Part shown: positions 9,501 to 19,294 of the stretch, piece by piece
Layout of the letters: each line of letters starts with the position of its first letter
How positions within the stretch are numbered: the stretch's first letter is position 1
Translations under genes and position numbers: made by a program
Source of the DNA: Myxococcales bacterium
GTDB taxonomy: Bacteria > Myxococcota > Myxococcia > Myxococcales > Myxococcaceae
Direction: 5' to 3'
Length of the DNA stretch: 64,000 nucleotides
Assembly (NCBI GenBank): GCA_030681895.1
Contig: JAUXRI010000250.1
Coordinates: 21,517-85,516 of the forward strand
The notes under the pieces: generated by a model
What the model saw: only the letters and a program-made list of their open reading frames with translations
Database searches by the model: none
What the model was told of the DNA's origin: nothing

Positions 9501-9996
9501 TGGGCTCGGTGCGGCCGTTGCGGCTCACGTCTTCCTGCCCGTCGTTCAGCCCATCACCGTCGGTGTCGGCCACGGTGGGAATCGTGCGGGAGCCCGGATC
9601 TGCATCGCCCATGAAGCTGCAGCGCGCCTCGACCGACATCAGCTTGCCAACCTCGACGCCGTCGAGCACGCCGTCACCGTCGGTGTCGGGGTTGCTGGGA
9701 CTCGTGCGCTGGCCGCCTGCGTAGACGTTGCCGAACTCCTCGGCGTCGGTGAGGCCGTCGCAGTCGGTGTCGCGCTGATCGTTGCGGGGATCATTCGGAT
9801 CGACGGGGAGCCCAGCGTCGCTCTCCCCGCCTCCCGTGTTCGAGCTGCCACCCGCGTCGCCGCCGCCAGTGCCCGAGCTCCCGCCGGCCTCACCACCCGC
9901 ACCACCGTCTCCATTGACTGGAGGTTTGGTGCCGCAGTCACACGCGGACACGAGCAACGCGGCCGCGAAGACCTGAACGAGAAAGGTTGTGCGCAT
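6538..9996 (-). CDS. CglD-like lipoprotein: thrombospondin type 3 calcium repeats, VWA domain, Cys-rich tail
   Basis: A 1152-residue lipoprotein (MRTTFLVQVFAAALLVSAC, lipidated Cys about 19). A Gly/Ser linker (about 30-60) leads to about eleven thrombospondin type 3 repeats with the calcium-binding form DTDGDGxxDGxE (about 65-480), spaced by NxNGMVDMGETDP units. A von Willebrand A domain starts near 705, with a MIDAS-like DDSCS after FLFVV. The C-terminal 120 residues are Cys-rich and EGF-like. This domain order and length resemble CglD, the M. xanthus surface protein needed for adventurous gliding, as far as I recall it; orthology is not proven. The start at ATG 9996 follows a GGA ribosome site. 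The product is predicted to sit in the outer membrane facing outward and to bind calcium and a surface partner. Confidence 0.85.
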   Translation of the reverse strand: MRTTFLVQVFAAALLVSACDCGTKPPVNGDGGAGGEAGGSSGTGGGDAGGSSNTGGGESDAGLPVDPNDPRNDQRDTDCDGLTDAEEFGNVYAGGQRTSPSNPDTDGDGVLDGVEVGKLMSVEARCSFMGDADPGSRTIPTVADTDGDGLNDGQEDVSRNGRTEPTETDPTTNDTDQDTLSDGAEDANKNGMVDMGETDPRARDTDGDRIADGIELSVTLTNPTNRDSDGDTCQDGAEDFNQNGMVDMGETSPNLATDCGAAVNPDADNDGLPNTIEDKNRNGMVDAGETDPMRADTDGDGISDGVEDTNKNGYFEAGETNPLRIDTDCDGLLDGPSAARADGGMVRGEDLNANGMVDMGETDPRKRDSDSDGVTDGVETGLTAATIADSTNCTGVRVDADPTTTTNPTNRDTDGDGIDDGAEDTNQNGRVDMGELNPNDMTDGMGPAGQACSRTNLRPVLFRSEADPDLQLGLPATFTEVSPITVMGQRRGLMGFDPTNQVAFVVWREAARGGATNPITDETALRPLFNGVGAVTNVTTQQFTTWDTLPAAQAFYDMAGATDVKTRANAIANALVGMNGGSLMGAGTGMGPFRVQLQIIHRTNTAVVVMAALTPIANFTGAPLFTMSDTAGGSAIAQFGDDNASQCEVFTPGNAKVDFLFVVDDSCSMATSQNALAATATQMTAQLSNSSLDWRLAMVTTTYFTGGNATNNNNNALRGFTRNVDQFRAWLTQNSTCNTMRCNTVVPTPPATMGPACNTTGSSGGCWVGTGGASPERSLESAARAVQNITPATMVEQANRLREGAQLVIVLLGDADDQSARNAAEFTTFFTTANANIAFGGNTYQNRTGGRIVVHGIVCPQGSTCNSEPNNNKHGQVISATGGVRGDLCNPRMGNTAADCSQFPSIPVAVPNIVTSAIAAAGYRMQKPPIGASVKVAMANVVDMAMCNPNDLPRSRMNGFDFDGINRTLSFFGACRPAGAMNRAAVSYRYWIDVTPMPGGNPPPCLNDPNYDPTQTDFCRGRLACNRTNGVCECPQDCGGNGPAGTICNTNPQVCDFVCTADCGGTCSSFQQCNTTSCSCDCRQMFTCPAGFRFANSGGQCGCVCDTAALNCGASYDADPATCSCTCKSDCGGCTGTQTCNRSVCSCSGGIN

Positions 9997-10111
9997 GAAA
10001 GGTTCCGCCTTGGGGAAGTCGGCCAGAGCGACCGAAGTATAGCGGGAGCGCCGAACATGAGGACTTTTCGGCCCCCACCTTGGAGCACATCGCCGCTGAT
10101 CAGCGCTCGTC

Positions 10112-10882
10112 TCAGCCGTGCTGGCGCCGATCACGCGCCTTGTTGACGAACGTCTTGTACACGCCGAGGTGCGGGGGAACCGTGTCGAGCATCTGCTCGG
10201 GGTGCCACTGCACGCCGACCACGAAGCTGCCGTCCTTCGACTCGATGCCCTCGATCACGCCGTCGGGTGCGACCGCCGACGGTTGGAGCCCGTTGCCCAC
10301 GGTCTTCACGGCCTGGTGGTGCGTGGAGTTCACCATCAGCGCGCCTTTGCCGACGCAGTCCGCGAGCAGCGAGCCTTCACGCACCTCGACCGGGTGGAGC
10401 GGCTGGCTTCGATCGTGGTTCTGCTGGTGGCTCGCCGCCGCTGGCAGCTCGAGCTTGAGATCCTGAATGAGCGTGCCGCCGTACGCGACGTTGATCAGCT
10501 GCATGCCTCCGCAGATCCCCAACACCGGCAGGCGTCGCTGGAGCGCGCCCTTGAGCAGCGCCATCTCGAACGTGGTGCGCACCGGCTTGGTGGGGCCCAT
10601 GCCTTCGCGCGCGGTCTCGCCGTACAGCTCCGCGGGGATGTCGAAGGCGCCACCCGAGATCAGCACGCCCGACACGCGGTCCAGGTACGCGTCGATCACG
10701 TGGCCATCGTCGGTGTACGGGACGACGAAGGGCAGGCCTCCAGCACGAATGATCGCGTCGGCGTACGACGTCTTGAGCTCGTACCGGGCCTGCGGCGTCT
10801 CGGCGGTCGGCGTCGTCACGTCTGGCGTGATCGCGATGTTGGGGCGACGCGGGTGATGGTGACCGGGAGCAGACTTCATCAT
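10112..10882 (-). CDS. Gamma-glutamyl-gamma-aminobutyrate hydrolase family protein (class I amidotransferase, peptidase C26)
   Basis: A 256-residue glutamine-amidotransferase-like hydrolase. The nucleophile elbow is LGICGGMQ (Cys about 124), with the partner His and Glu in QWHPEQ (about 226-230). The family signatures ISGGAFDIP, STHHQAV and VVGVQWHPEQ match PuuD-type enzymes, which hydrolyse the gamma-glutamyl bond of intermediates in putrescine breakdown; many members have unknown substrates. Two adjacent ATGs (10882 and 10879) could each be the start. No other polyamine gene is nearby, so the substrate is left open. The downstream neighbour is convergent only through the gap to the CglD-like gene (115 bases with no gene). 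Confidence 0.88.
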   Translation of the reverse strand: MMKSAPGHHHPRRPNIAITPDVTTPTAETPQARYELKTSYADAIIRAGGLPFVVPYTDDGHVIDAYLDRVSGVLISGGAFDIPAELYGETAREGMGPTKPVRTTFEMALLKGALQRRLPVLGICGGMQLINVAYGGTLIQDLKLELPAAASHQQNHDRSQPLHPVEVREGSLLADCVGKGALMVNSTHHQAVKTVGNGLQPSAVAPDGVIEGIESKDGSFVVGVQWHPEQMLDTVPPHLGVYKTFVNKARDRRQHG

Positions 10883-10934
10883 GCCGCCACCATGCCCGTT
10901 GCGGCCCCGCCGCGCGAGAAACCCTCCCCGCGGG

Positions 10935-11564
10935 CTACACGCCGGCGTCGAAGGCCGCTTTCAGTGCCCGTGCGCGCGCGACGACGTCTTCGGCGTTGAG
11001 CAGATCGCCCGCCACCGCGGCGCAGTACGCTCCGGCCCGGGCGACGCCGCCGATCGTCCCGAGCGTGATGCCAGCGATGCCCACGATGGGGAGCGGACTC
11101 GCCGCCACCAGGGCCGCGAACCGTTCGAGCCCGAGCGGCGGCGCGTTCACCTGCTTCGTCGACGTCGAGAAGATCGGTCCCAGGCCCGCATGATCGGCGC
11201 CCAGGACCTTCGCGCGATCCAGGCCGGCGAGATCGCGGGTCGTCATTCCGATCAGCGCGTCGGGCCCCAGGAGCCGCCGCGCGACGTCCACCGGCAGATC
11301 GTCGTCGCCCAGGTGCACGCCCGCTGCCTGCCCAACCAGACACAGATCGACCCGATCGTTGACGATGACGGGGACGCGTCCAGCGAAGCCAACCACCTCC
11401 CGAATCCACGCCAAGGCCACGCGATCGTTCGTCTGTTCGAGCCGCAGCTGCAGCACCGCCGCCCCACCCTCGAGGGCCCATCGGGCCTTCTGCGGCACCG
11501 GGACCTCGGGGCGCACCCCGTCATCAATCAGTGCATACAGCCCGCGCGGGAGCTTGAGCGCCAT
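10935..11564 (-). CDS. thiE: Thiamine-phosphate synthase
   Basis: A 209-residue TIM-barrel protein of the usual ThiE length. It couples hydroxymethylpyrimidine diphosphate with thiazole phosphate to make thiamine phosphate. Visible signatures are GGAAVLQLRLE, VIVNDRVDLCLVGQAAGVHLGDDDLP, IGMTTRDL (the diphosphate and pyrimidine contact regions), the GLGPIFSTSTK loop, and the phosphate-binding VGIAGIT near the end. The start ATG 11564 is 26 bases from the divergent small acidic protein gene. No other thiamine gene and no THI-element riboswitch was seen in the window. Confidence 0.93.
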   Translation of the reverse strand: MALKLPRGLYALIDDGVRPEVPVPQKARWALEGGAAVLQLRLEQTNDRVALAWIREVVGFAGRVPVIVNDRVDLCLVGQAAGVHLGDDDLPVDVARRLLGPDALIGMTTRDLAGLDRAKVLGADHAGLGPIFSTSTKQVNAPPLGLERFAALVAASPLPIVGIAGITLGTIGGVARAGAYCAAVAGDLLNAEDVVARARALKAAFDAGV

Positions 11565-11590
11565 GGCTGCTTCCTATAGACGCCGCGACC

Positions 11591-11785
11591 ATGAGCGAGA
11601 AGACCGAGCTGGACCCCAAGCACATCGATAAGCGCACCGTCGCCCGCTACATCACCCAGGGCCTGGTGGACGAGAAGGCGTTCGAGAAGCACATCAAGTC
11701 GCTCACCGACCTCGCCGACAAAGCGACCCGAGTCGAGACCGTCTCCGAAGACGACCCGATCGACGACGACGACATCGAGGAGTGA
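11591..11785 (+). CDS. Small acidic conserved protein (64 aa)
   Basis: A 64-residue protein with a basic, helical first half (KRTVARYITQGLVDEKAFEKHIK) and a strongly acidic tail (SEDDPIDDDDIEE). No enzyme motif is visible. It starts six bases before the next gene, the DUF1844 protein, in the same direction, and probably belongs to one transcription unit with it and the membrane protein after it. I judge it real from its codon pattern, its position and the tight spacing. Its function is unknown. Confidence 0.75.
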   Translation: MSEKTELDPKHIDKRTVARYITQGLVDEKAFEKHIKSLTDLADKATRVETVSEDDPIDDDDIEE

Positions 11786-11791
11786 CGAGCG

Positions 11792-12085
11792 ATGACCGAA
11801 CACCGCGGTGAGACGTTCGTGATGGAGGACGGCGACCAGCTGTCGTTCAGCACGTTCGTGTTGGGCCTGGCGTCGTCAGCCCTCATTCATCTCGGTGAAG
11901 CGCCGAACCCCGACACGGGCGGCGAGACGGTCAACCTCGTGCTGGCGCGGCAGTCACTCGATCTGCTCGATCTGCTCCGCCACAAGACCAGAGGCAACCT
12001 GACGGCCGAGGAGGAGCAACTCTTCGTCTCGCTCCTCACCGATCTGCGGCTGCGCTTCGTGCAGAAGCAGCAACAGGGAAAGTAG
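11792..12085 (+). CDS. DUF1844 family protein
   Basis: A 97-residue protein with the family core FSTFVLGLASSALIHLGEAPNP, a short spacer, then NLVLARQSLDLLDLLRHKTRGNLTAEEEQLFVSLLTDLRLRFVQK. DUF1844 proteins of this size occur in myxobacteria and other deep-branching proteobacterial groups, often beside small acidic proteins, and have no assigned role that I know of. The first stretch is amphipathic rather than a clear membrane segment. It is sandwiched between the small acidic gene and a membrane protein with gaps of 6 and 9 bases, so an operon is likely. Confidence 0.85.
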   Translation: MTEHRGETFVMEDGDQLSFSTFVLGLASSALIHLGEAPNPDTGGETVNLVLARQSLDLLDLLRHKTRGNLTAEEEQLFVSLLTDLRLRFVQKQQQGK

Positions 12086-12094
12086 CCTCACGCA

Positions 12095-12718
12095 GTGCTG
12101 CCCAACCCGCTCCGCTACGCGACGCTGGCGACGCTCACCCTCGGCGCCATGGTGTCGTGCGGCTCGGTGCAGGGCATGCGGCTGGCCTTCGTCGCCGACG
12201 AGATGGACGTGTCGGCCGGCGAGACCCCGTTCTTCAACAAGTTCACGCCGAACCCCGAGGCCTACGCCGCTGCCCAGCGGGCCCAGGGTGTAGCCATTCG
12301 AAACAGCATCGAGGGCATGCGCTGGCCACGCGCGGCCATTCTCTTCGTGCTCTCGGGCGCGGCCGCGATGGTCTTCGTCTCGGCGATGCGCTTGCGCTGG
12401 CCGTCAGGCGTTCAACGGGCCGGGCTGGCGAAGCTGCTGGCGAACGCGGCGCTGGTCGCGGCCGTCCTGCGGACGCTCGATGGCGCCCAGGAGTTGGTGA
12501 TCGTCCGGGCCGCCGTCGCGGCGTACGAGAAGGCACTCACCGAGCACCACGTCGATCTCGCCGAAGCCGGCGCCACGATGGCGGTCTTCTCTGGCGCGAG
12601 CGTGGTGACGACGGTGGTGGTGACGGCGCTCTTCGTGGTGGCGTCGAACTACTTCAAGTCCGAGCGCATCGTGCAGACGTTCGAGCTGATCGATCGCAAC
12701 GCGCCAGAAGAAGAGTGA
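12095..12718 (+). CDS. Membrane protein of unknown function
   Basis: A 207-residue protein that begins with GTG at 12095. A signal-anchor-like segment (about 8-22) is followed by an extracytoplasmic stretch (about 25-75) and two further membrane segments (about 76-95 and 165-185). A helical region with AVLRTLDGAQELVIVRAAVAAYEKAL lies between these segments. The segment ending in MVSCG resembles a lipobox, but the later membrane helices favour an integral membrane protein. It is the last gene of the small cluster starting at 11591 and ends 3 bases before the convergent gene at 12722. I do not recognise it. Confidence 0.75.
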   Translation: MLPNPLRYATLATLTLGAMVSCGSVQGMRLAFVADEMDVSAGETPFFNKFTPNPEAYAAAQRAQGVAIRNSIEGMRWPRAAILFVLSGAAAMVFVSAMRLRWPSGVQRAGLAKLLANAALVAAVLRTLDGAQELVIVRAAVAAYEKALTEHHVDLAEAGATMAVFSGASVVTTVVVTALFVVASNYFKSERIVQTFELIDRNAPEEE

Positions 12719-12721
12719 CGG

Positions 12722-13348
12722 CTACGACGCGACGGCCCGCGTGGCCGTACGCCCACCCAGCAGCGACTCGGGGAACAGCTTCCACAGCGGCTGCGGTGCG
12801 TAGAAGCGGCGGAGATCGATCAGCGCCGTGGACTGCCGGGGCAGCCGCAACAGCTCCTCACGCGCCACGCCGAGCACCCTGGCGAGGTGACCGATCGGCC
12901 ACTTGTTCTTGAGCTTCTCGAAGGCCACGTCGTCGTCTTCATCGATGTCGAAGTCGACGTCGACGTAGCGGAGCAGCTCTCCACCGACGCGCCGGCCATT
13001 GCCGTACGCCATCACCTGCTCGAGCTCGTCGGGATCGAAGACGTAGACGTGCAGCGCCGTCTTGAGGTGCTCGCTGAGGCGACGCGCGAGCGAGTGATGC
13101 GAGAGGTACCAGCGCGCGCCCTGCCGCCCATAGGTGAAGGGCGCGTCCCAGGCGAAGCGGACGAGCCCCGGCCCACCCAGCAGCGTGACCTGGAGCGCGA
13201 CGTCATCTGTCTTCTGGCCGTCTTCTTCGAGTGACGCGCGCGCGACCTGCTGCAGCCAGGCCACGTCGACGTCCTCGAATCGGCACAGATAGCCACCGTG
13301 CGCTTCCACCGTCGACACCCCCCAGGGAACTTCGAAGTCGGGCCGCAC
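12722..13348 (-). CDS. Conserved hypothetical protein (208 aa)
   Basis: A 208-residue soluble protein starting at GTG 13348. It has an alpha/beta pattern with VEAHGGYLCRFEDVDVAWLQQVA near the start, a central RWYLSHHSLARRLSEHLKTALHVYVFDPDELEQV and an acidic block FDIDEDDDVAFEKLK followed by a helix-rich end. No catalytic or DNA-binding motif is clear. It stands alone, convergent to the membrane protein on one side and co-oriented with the SRPBCC gene, 101 bases away, on the other. No function is proposed. Confidence 0.72.
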   Translation of the reverse strand: MRPDFEVPWGVSTVEAHGGYLCRFEDVDVAWLQQVARASLEEDGQKTDDVALQVTLLGGPGLVRFAWDAPFTYGRQGARWYLSHHSLARRLSEHLKTALHVYVFDPDELEQVMAYGNGRRVGGELLRYVDVDFDIDEDDDVAFEKLKNKWPIGHLARVLGVAREELLRLPRQSTALIDLRRFYAPQPLWKLFPESLLGGRTATRAVAS

Positions 13349-13449
13349 CTACAGGATGCCGATCGAGCGGACAAGCCCGGTTCGGGGAGATTTTCGCCAA
13401 TTCTTCCAGACGGTTTAACGCGAGGCGTCGCTTGACTGACGAAGGTCTC

Positions 13450-13890
13450 TCAGCGGGTCCTGGCGAGCGCCGCAGCGAGGCGGCGGAAGGACCTGCGCGC
13501 CTCGAAGCCGAGCAGCGGCTGGAGCAACGGACCGAGGAGCGAGAGTGCTCCGCCCGGCTGCCATTCGAGGCGGCCGTGAACGGTGGTGCCTTCGCCGACG
13601 ACGGCGACTTCGAAGTCGCTGACCCACCGGTAGACGCCCGCGCCGACGTGTCCCTCGATGGCGAGGTGCCGGGGCGCGTCGAACTCGACGAGCGTCCAGC
13701 TGACGGTTCCGATGCCGTCGTGAAGGCCCTCGAAGCGCGTGCCGCACGTCAGTGGCCCGTCGGTCGTCTTGCGAACGTCGTGGACGCGCGCGTTGTACTC
13801 AGGCTCGTGCCGGAGATCGGCGAAGTACTCGAAGACGGCGTGCGGCGGCCGGGGAATGAAGACCTCCACCTGCGTCGAGATGGGCTTCAT
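13450..13890 (-). CDS. SRPBCC (START/Bet v1-like) family protein
   Basis: A 146-residue protein with the SRPBCC/polyketide-cyclase pattern: VEVFIPRPPHAVFEYFADLRHEPEYNARV at the N-terminus, a central beta sheet (WTLVEFDAPRHLAIEGHVG), and the long C-terminal helix LLQPLLGFEARRSFRRLAAALA. Such proteins bind hydrophobic ligands in a deep pocket. ATG 13890 has a strong AGGAGG ribosome site 7 bases upstream. It is divergent from clpB, with a 150-base shared upstream region. The ligand is unknown. Confidence 0.85.
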   Translation of the reverse strand: MKPISTQVEVFIPRPPHAVFEYFADLRHEPEYNARVHDVRKTTDGPLTCGTRFEGLHDGIGTVSWTLVEFDAPRHLAIEGHVGAGVYRWVSDFEVAVVGEGTTVHGRLEWQPGGALSLLGPLLQPLLGFEARRSFRRLAAALARTR

Positions 13891-14040
13891 GCGTCGCCTC
13901 CTCGCTCGTGAACGATGCAAGCGCGTCTCCGGAACGCAAGCCGCTCGAAGTGCTGGAGGCGCGGTGCGTGAGCTCCGCAGGTTCTGCGGGCGCTTCGGCA
14001 CGACCCTTGCGCGAGGTCGATCGGCTCTTAGGGTGGTGGC

Positions 14041-16635
<2,595 letters not shown>

Positions 16636-17368
16636 GCGAACGATTGAACTGCGCTGATGGGTGGTCGACGTGAGGCGACGGGCTCGTGGTCCTGCGACTG
16701 CTCGAGCGCCACGACGCGTGCAGCCGCTTCCAATCAGGTGAACAGCGGCCGCCCCGTCCGCCTCCTACTGCGCGGCTCGCGAGTGATCCCACGCGATGGC
16801 CGCCGATCAGACGTCCCGTCGGTCGAGGCCTCTGCAGGGCGCTCGAGGGCGATGCGTTTTCGGGCCTGTCGCGCCAACTTGCTGAAAGTAACAAAGTGCC
16901 CCGAAACGGAGCGCTCCAGGCCATACGGCGCATCCCGGAGCATCAGGCAGCGAGTTTTTACTTTCATCAAGTTGGCGCGAGGACCCTGATTTCGCGCCCC
17001 CCCTCGCGAGCCTGGGTGGATCAACGCCACGACCGGAACGCGCTTCACCGTGTCGCGTGACGCGGTTCTCCACCACGCGGCAGATCGACGACGCAGAGTC
17101 CCGACTCGAGTGATCGCTCACGAGCGCCTTCGAGGGCGCATCAGGCGGAGCGGCAACGGGTTGTCGACCCGTGCGCAACGGCTTCGCGGTCCGAGCCCAG
17201 CTGCGCGCCGTTCGGCACCACGATGAGTCGGGCAGACACCTCGCCCCGGAGCCGTCGGAGAACAACTCGATCGATGTGCTCGCGTTTCCTGATCCACGCG
17301 GCGCCGTCGGAGCTCCCGCTGCCAGGAACACGTTCACGACGCACGCCGCGAGCTGACAGCAAGGCCGG
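16636..17368. other. Gene-free stretch of about 730 bp between clpB and a membrane-protein gene
   Basis: No reading frame here has a convincing start, ribosome site or recognisable product. The minus frame around 17141-17362 reads a weakly protein-like string (VNVFLAAGAPTAP, GNASTSIELF) that may be a decayed gene, but no frame stays coding-like throughout. The stretch contains the long inverted repeat at 16869-16980 and a small perfect hairpin ACGGGT-N5-ACCCGT at 17156-17172. Base composition around the inverted repeat is visibly richer in A/T than its surroundings. Confidence 0.6.
16869..16980. repeat. Inverted repeat, 23-bp arms, 66-base spacer
   Basis: The arm at 16869-16891 and the arm at 16958-16980 are reverse complements with a single mismatch (22 of 23). 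The shared core is CGCCAACTTGNTGAAAGTAA. The spacer itself holds the short palindrome GGAGCGCTCC. The arms would form a 112-nt stem-loop in RNA of either strand. It lies more than 230 bases downstream of clpB, so it is not a simple clpB terminator. It could be a small mobile repeat, a structured RNA or a bound operator. Confidence 0.8.
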
Positions 17369-17971
17369 TCAGGTCGGCTTCGGCGGCTCCGACGGGGGCG
17401 CCACTTCTGTCGATGGCTCCACCGAGGCCTTCGCGATGAAGGCGTCGTATTCCGACTTCCTCGCCGCGGCGTCGCGCAACGACTGCTGCTGCGCGCGCTC
17501 GAACGCCTTCCCACCGGCGGCGAACGCGACGAAGCACGGCACGAGGGCGAGCACGAGGCTGATCGCCCATCCGCCGACGTCTTCCCACGAGTAGAACGGC
17601 GAGCCGTCGCGCATGAAGGCGATCGTGAGATCGAGCACTTCACCCGAGATGGCCGCAGGCAAAACGAACCCGAGCGACGAGCCGCCGAGGAAGCGGCCAC
17701 CGAGCCAACTCGCGGGGACCAGCATCACGACGATCCACACGATCTGAAAGACCCAGTGCTCGACGATCGCGCCCAGCCCCGTCTGGACGGCGGAGTCGAG
17801 CGACGCTTCGAAGGCCTCGCGCAGGTTGACCGAGAGGATCGACCCGACGCCCCACGCGAGCACACCTGCGCAGACGACGAGCAGAATGCGGCGGCTCGCG
17901 TTCTCGGCCCGCCCGAAGGCGCTGAGCTGCGTCGAGGGCACCGGCTCGGGTGATGGGTCACTCGTCGTCAT
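17369..17971 (-). CDS. Membrane protein of unknown function
   Basis: A 200-residue protein starting at ATG 17971, chosen because AGGGAGG sits 6 bases upstream. Four hydrophobic segments are visible: about 28-46 (ILLVVCAGVLAWGVGSIL), 70-95 (WVFQIVWIVVMLVPASWLGG), 97-118 (SLGFVLPAAISGEVLDL) and 135-155 (WAISLVLALVPCFVAFAAGG). They are followed by a charged coiled-coil-like segment and a Pro-rich end. Its first bases overlap the end of truA by 14 bases in the same direction, so it is probably co-expressed with truA. It is not recognised. Confidence 0.75.
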   Translation of the reverse strand: MTTSDPSPEPVPSTQLSAFGRAENASRRILLVVCAGVLAWGVGSILSVNLREAFEASLDSAVQTGLGAIVEHWVFQIVWIVVMLVPASWLGGRFLGGSSLGFVLPAAISGEVLDLTIAFMRDGSPFYSWEDVGGWAISLVLALVPCFVAFAAGGKAFERAQQQSLRDAAARKSEYDAFIAKASVEPSTEVAPPSEPPKPT

Positions 17972-18731
17972 CGGCATCCTCCCTGGGCCCGTCACCGTAG
18001 AACACTGCCTCGAGGGTCAGGCCCTGCGGCGGGGCCGTCTGCCCTGCCCTGGTCCGGTCTCTGCCCGAGAGGATCGTCGCGAGGAACGACGGTGGCTCCT
18101 TGCCGCGGCCGACCTCGACCACGCTGCCCATGATGTTGCGAACCATGTGCTTCAAGAAGGCGGTCCCTTCGATGACCAGACTGATCTCGTCGCCGACCGT
18201 GCCGCTCAGCTCGAGCTTCGTCAGCTCCCGGTTCGCGTGCGCGGCCTGGCAGTCAGAGGCGCGAAAGCCCGAGAAGTCGTGCTTGCCGAGCAGGGGCATC
18301 ACGCACTCCTGCATGGCGGCGAGATTGAGCGGCTGAAAGATCTCCCAGTGGGTGTGACGGCGCATCGGTGAGCGGGAGCGGCGATTGCTCAGCCGGTAGC
18401 GGTACCGCTTGCCGCGCGCCCAGCGACGAGGGTCGAACGCGGGGTCGCATTCTTCCGCCGTCACCACGGCGATGTCGTCGGGGAGCAGGCCGTTGAGCCC
18501 CATCCAGTACGCCTTGGTCGGCAGCTGCCTGGGAGAGTCGAACATCACCACCTGCCCCGTCGCGTGCACGCCAGAGTCGGTTCGCCCGGCCGCGTAGACG
18601 GCGACGGGAACGTCGAGGAGCTCCTGCAGCGCACGCTGAAGCCGGCCCTGCACCGAGGGCCCGTTCTGCTGAATCTGCCAGCCGACGTAGTTGCTGCCGT
18701 CGTACTCGAGCACCAGCTTCACGCGCGGCAT
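17958..18731 (-). CDS. truA: tRNA pseudouridine(38-40) synthase TruA
   Basis: A 257-residue enzyme that converts uridines 38-40 of the tRNA anticodon arm to pseudouridine. The N-terminal VKLVLEYDGSNYVGWQIQQNGPSVQG and the catalytic AAGRTDSGVHATGQVV (catalytic Asp in RTDSGVHA) are diagnostic, as are RYRYRLSNRRSRSP, HDFSGFRASDCQ and GTAFLKHMVRNIMGSVVEVG. ATG 18731 follows a GAGG site. The C-terminus carries an acidic extension (REDADDDE) that overlaps the downstream membrane-protein gene. Confidence 0.96.
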   Translation of the reverse strand: MPRVKLVLEYDGSNYVGWQIQQNGPSVQGRLQRALQELLDVPVAVYAAGRTDSGVHATGQVVMFDSPRQLPTKAYWMGLNGLLPDDIAVVTAEECDPAFDPRRWARGKRYRYRLSNRRSRSPMRRHTHWEIFQPLNLAAMQECVMPLLGKHDFSGFRASDCQAAHANRELTKLELSGTVGDEISLVIEGTAFLKHMVRNIMGSVVEVGRGKEPPSFLATILSGRDRTRAGQTAPPQGLTLEAVFYGDGPREDADDDE

Positions 18732-18830
18732 GAGCCTCGCATTGTCACCGTGCAGTGAAGTGATGTCGACGAACAACCGCGGCCTTCCGACCGCGTTCAC
18801 TGTGGCTCGTCGGCACAGGGAACCGGGAAT

Positions 18831-19259
18831 ATGGGCGGGCTGTCTGAGGTGACCATGCCGCCTGACGTTCTCCTTGTCCTCGCCTCGAGCGGTATCACCC
18901 TGGTGGCGTCGCTCCTGTTCTTCGTCAGCGAAGACCGCGAACCCGTTCAGATTCAGGGCATTCCGGTGCAGTTCTGCCTGCCTCCGAAGCGGTCGCGTCA
19001 GGCGCCGCCTCCGCTGCCCGTGCCGTTCGAGTGCGCGGTCGATGTGTCGACGCAGTCGCTCCACTCGGTGATGACGCTCAAGCCGGTGGGCGAGGACTGG
19101 GTGATGACGCTCGATATGGAGCCCATGTGCGACACCCCGGCCGTTCGCGTCGAGGGGACTCACGGCGTGGGCCAGGTGAACGATCTGCGGTGGAACGATC
19201 GGGCCGGGTACGTGCGGCCGACGCAGCGGCAGTGGAAGGTGAAGCCGGGCCGGGCGTGA
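18831..19259 (+). CDS. Small membrane-anchored protein of unknown function
   Basis: A 142-residue protein with one N-terminal membrane segment (about 12-31, VLLVLASSGITLVASLLFFV), followed by a periplasmic domain with VQIQGIPVQFCLPPKR, a Pro-rich linker, and a beta-rich region with two Cys (FECAVDVS and MEPMCDTP). ATG 18855, preceded by AGGT, is an alternative start that removes eight residues and still keeps the membrane segment. It is divergent from truA and lies 35 bases before the GT51-like gene in the same direction. No family is recognised. Confidence 0.65.
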   Translation: MGGLSEVTMPPDVLLVLASSGITLVASLLFFVSEDREPVQIQGIPVQFCLPPKRSRQAPPPLPVPFECAVDVSTQSLHSVMTLKPVGEDWVMTLDMEPMCDTPAVRVEGTHGVGQVNDLRWNDRAGYVRPTQRQWKVKPGRA

Positions 19260-19294
19260 GCTGAGAGGCGCGAGCCGTGCACTGACGTCCGCGC

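Noticed and set aside
6889..10146. Very long plus-strand open frame (over 1000 codons) opposite the CglD-like gene
   Set aside because: It is antisense to a clear lipoprotein gene with repeats and domains. It arises because the GC-rich repeat codons leave few stops on the other strand; the product is Arg/Val/His-rich with no domain.
13891..14040. Possible heat-shock promoter before clpB (TTGCGC-N16-TAGGGT)
   Set aside because: The -10-like element would lie only a few bases from the ATG and matches neither the sigma-32 nor the CIRCE consensus.
17141..17362. Small minus-strand frame in the gene-free stretch
   Set aside because: No ribosome site and no recognisable domain; neighbouring frames look equally (un)convincing, so at most a decayed gene.
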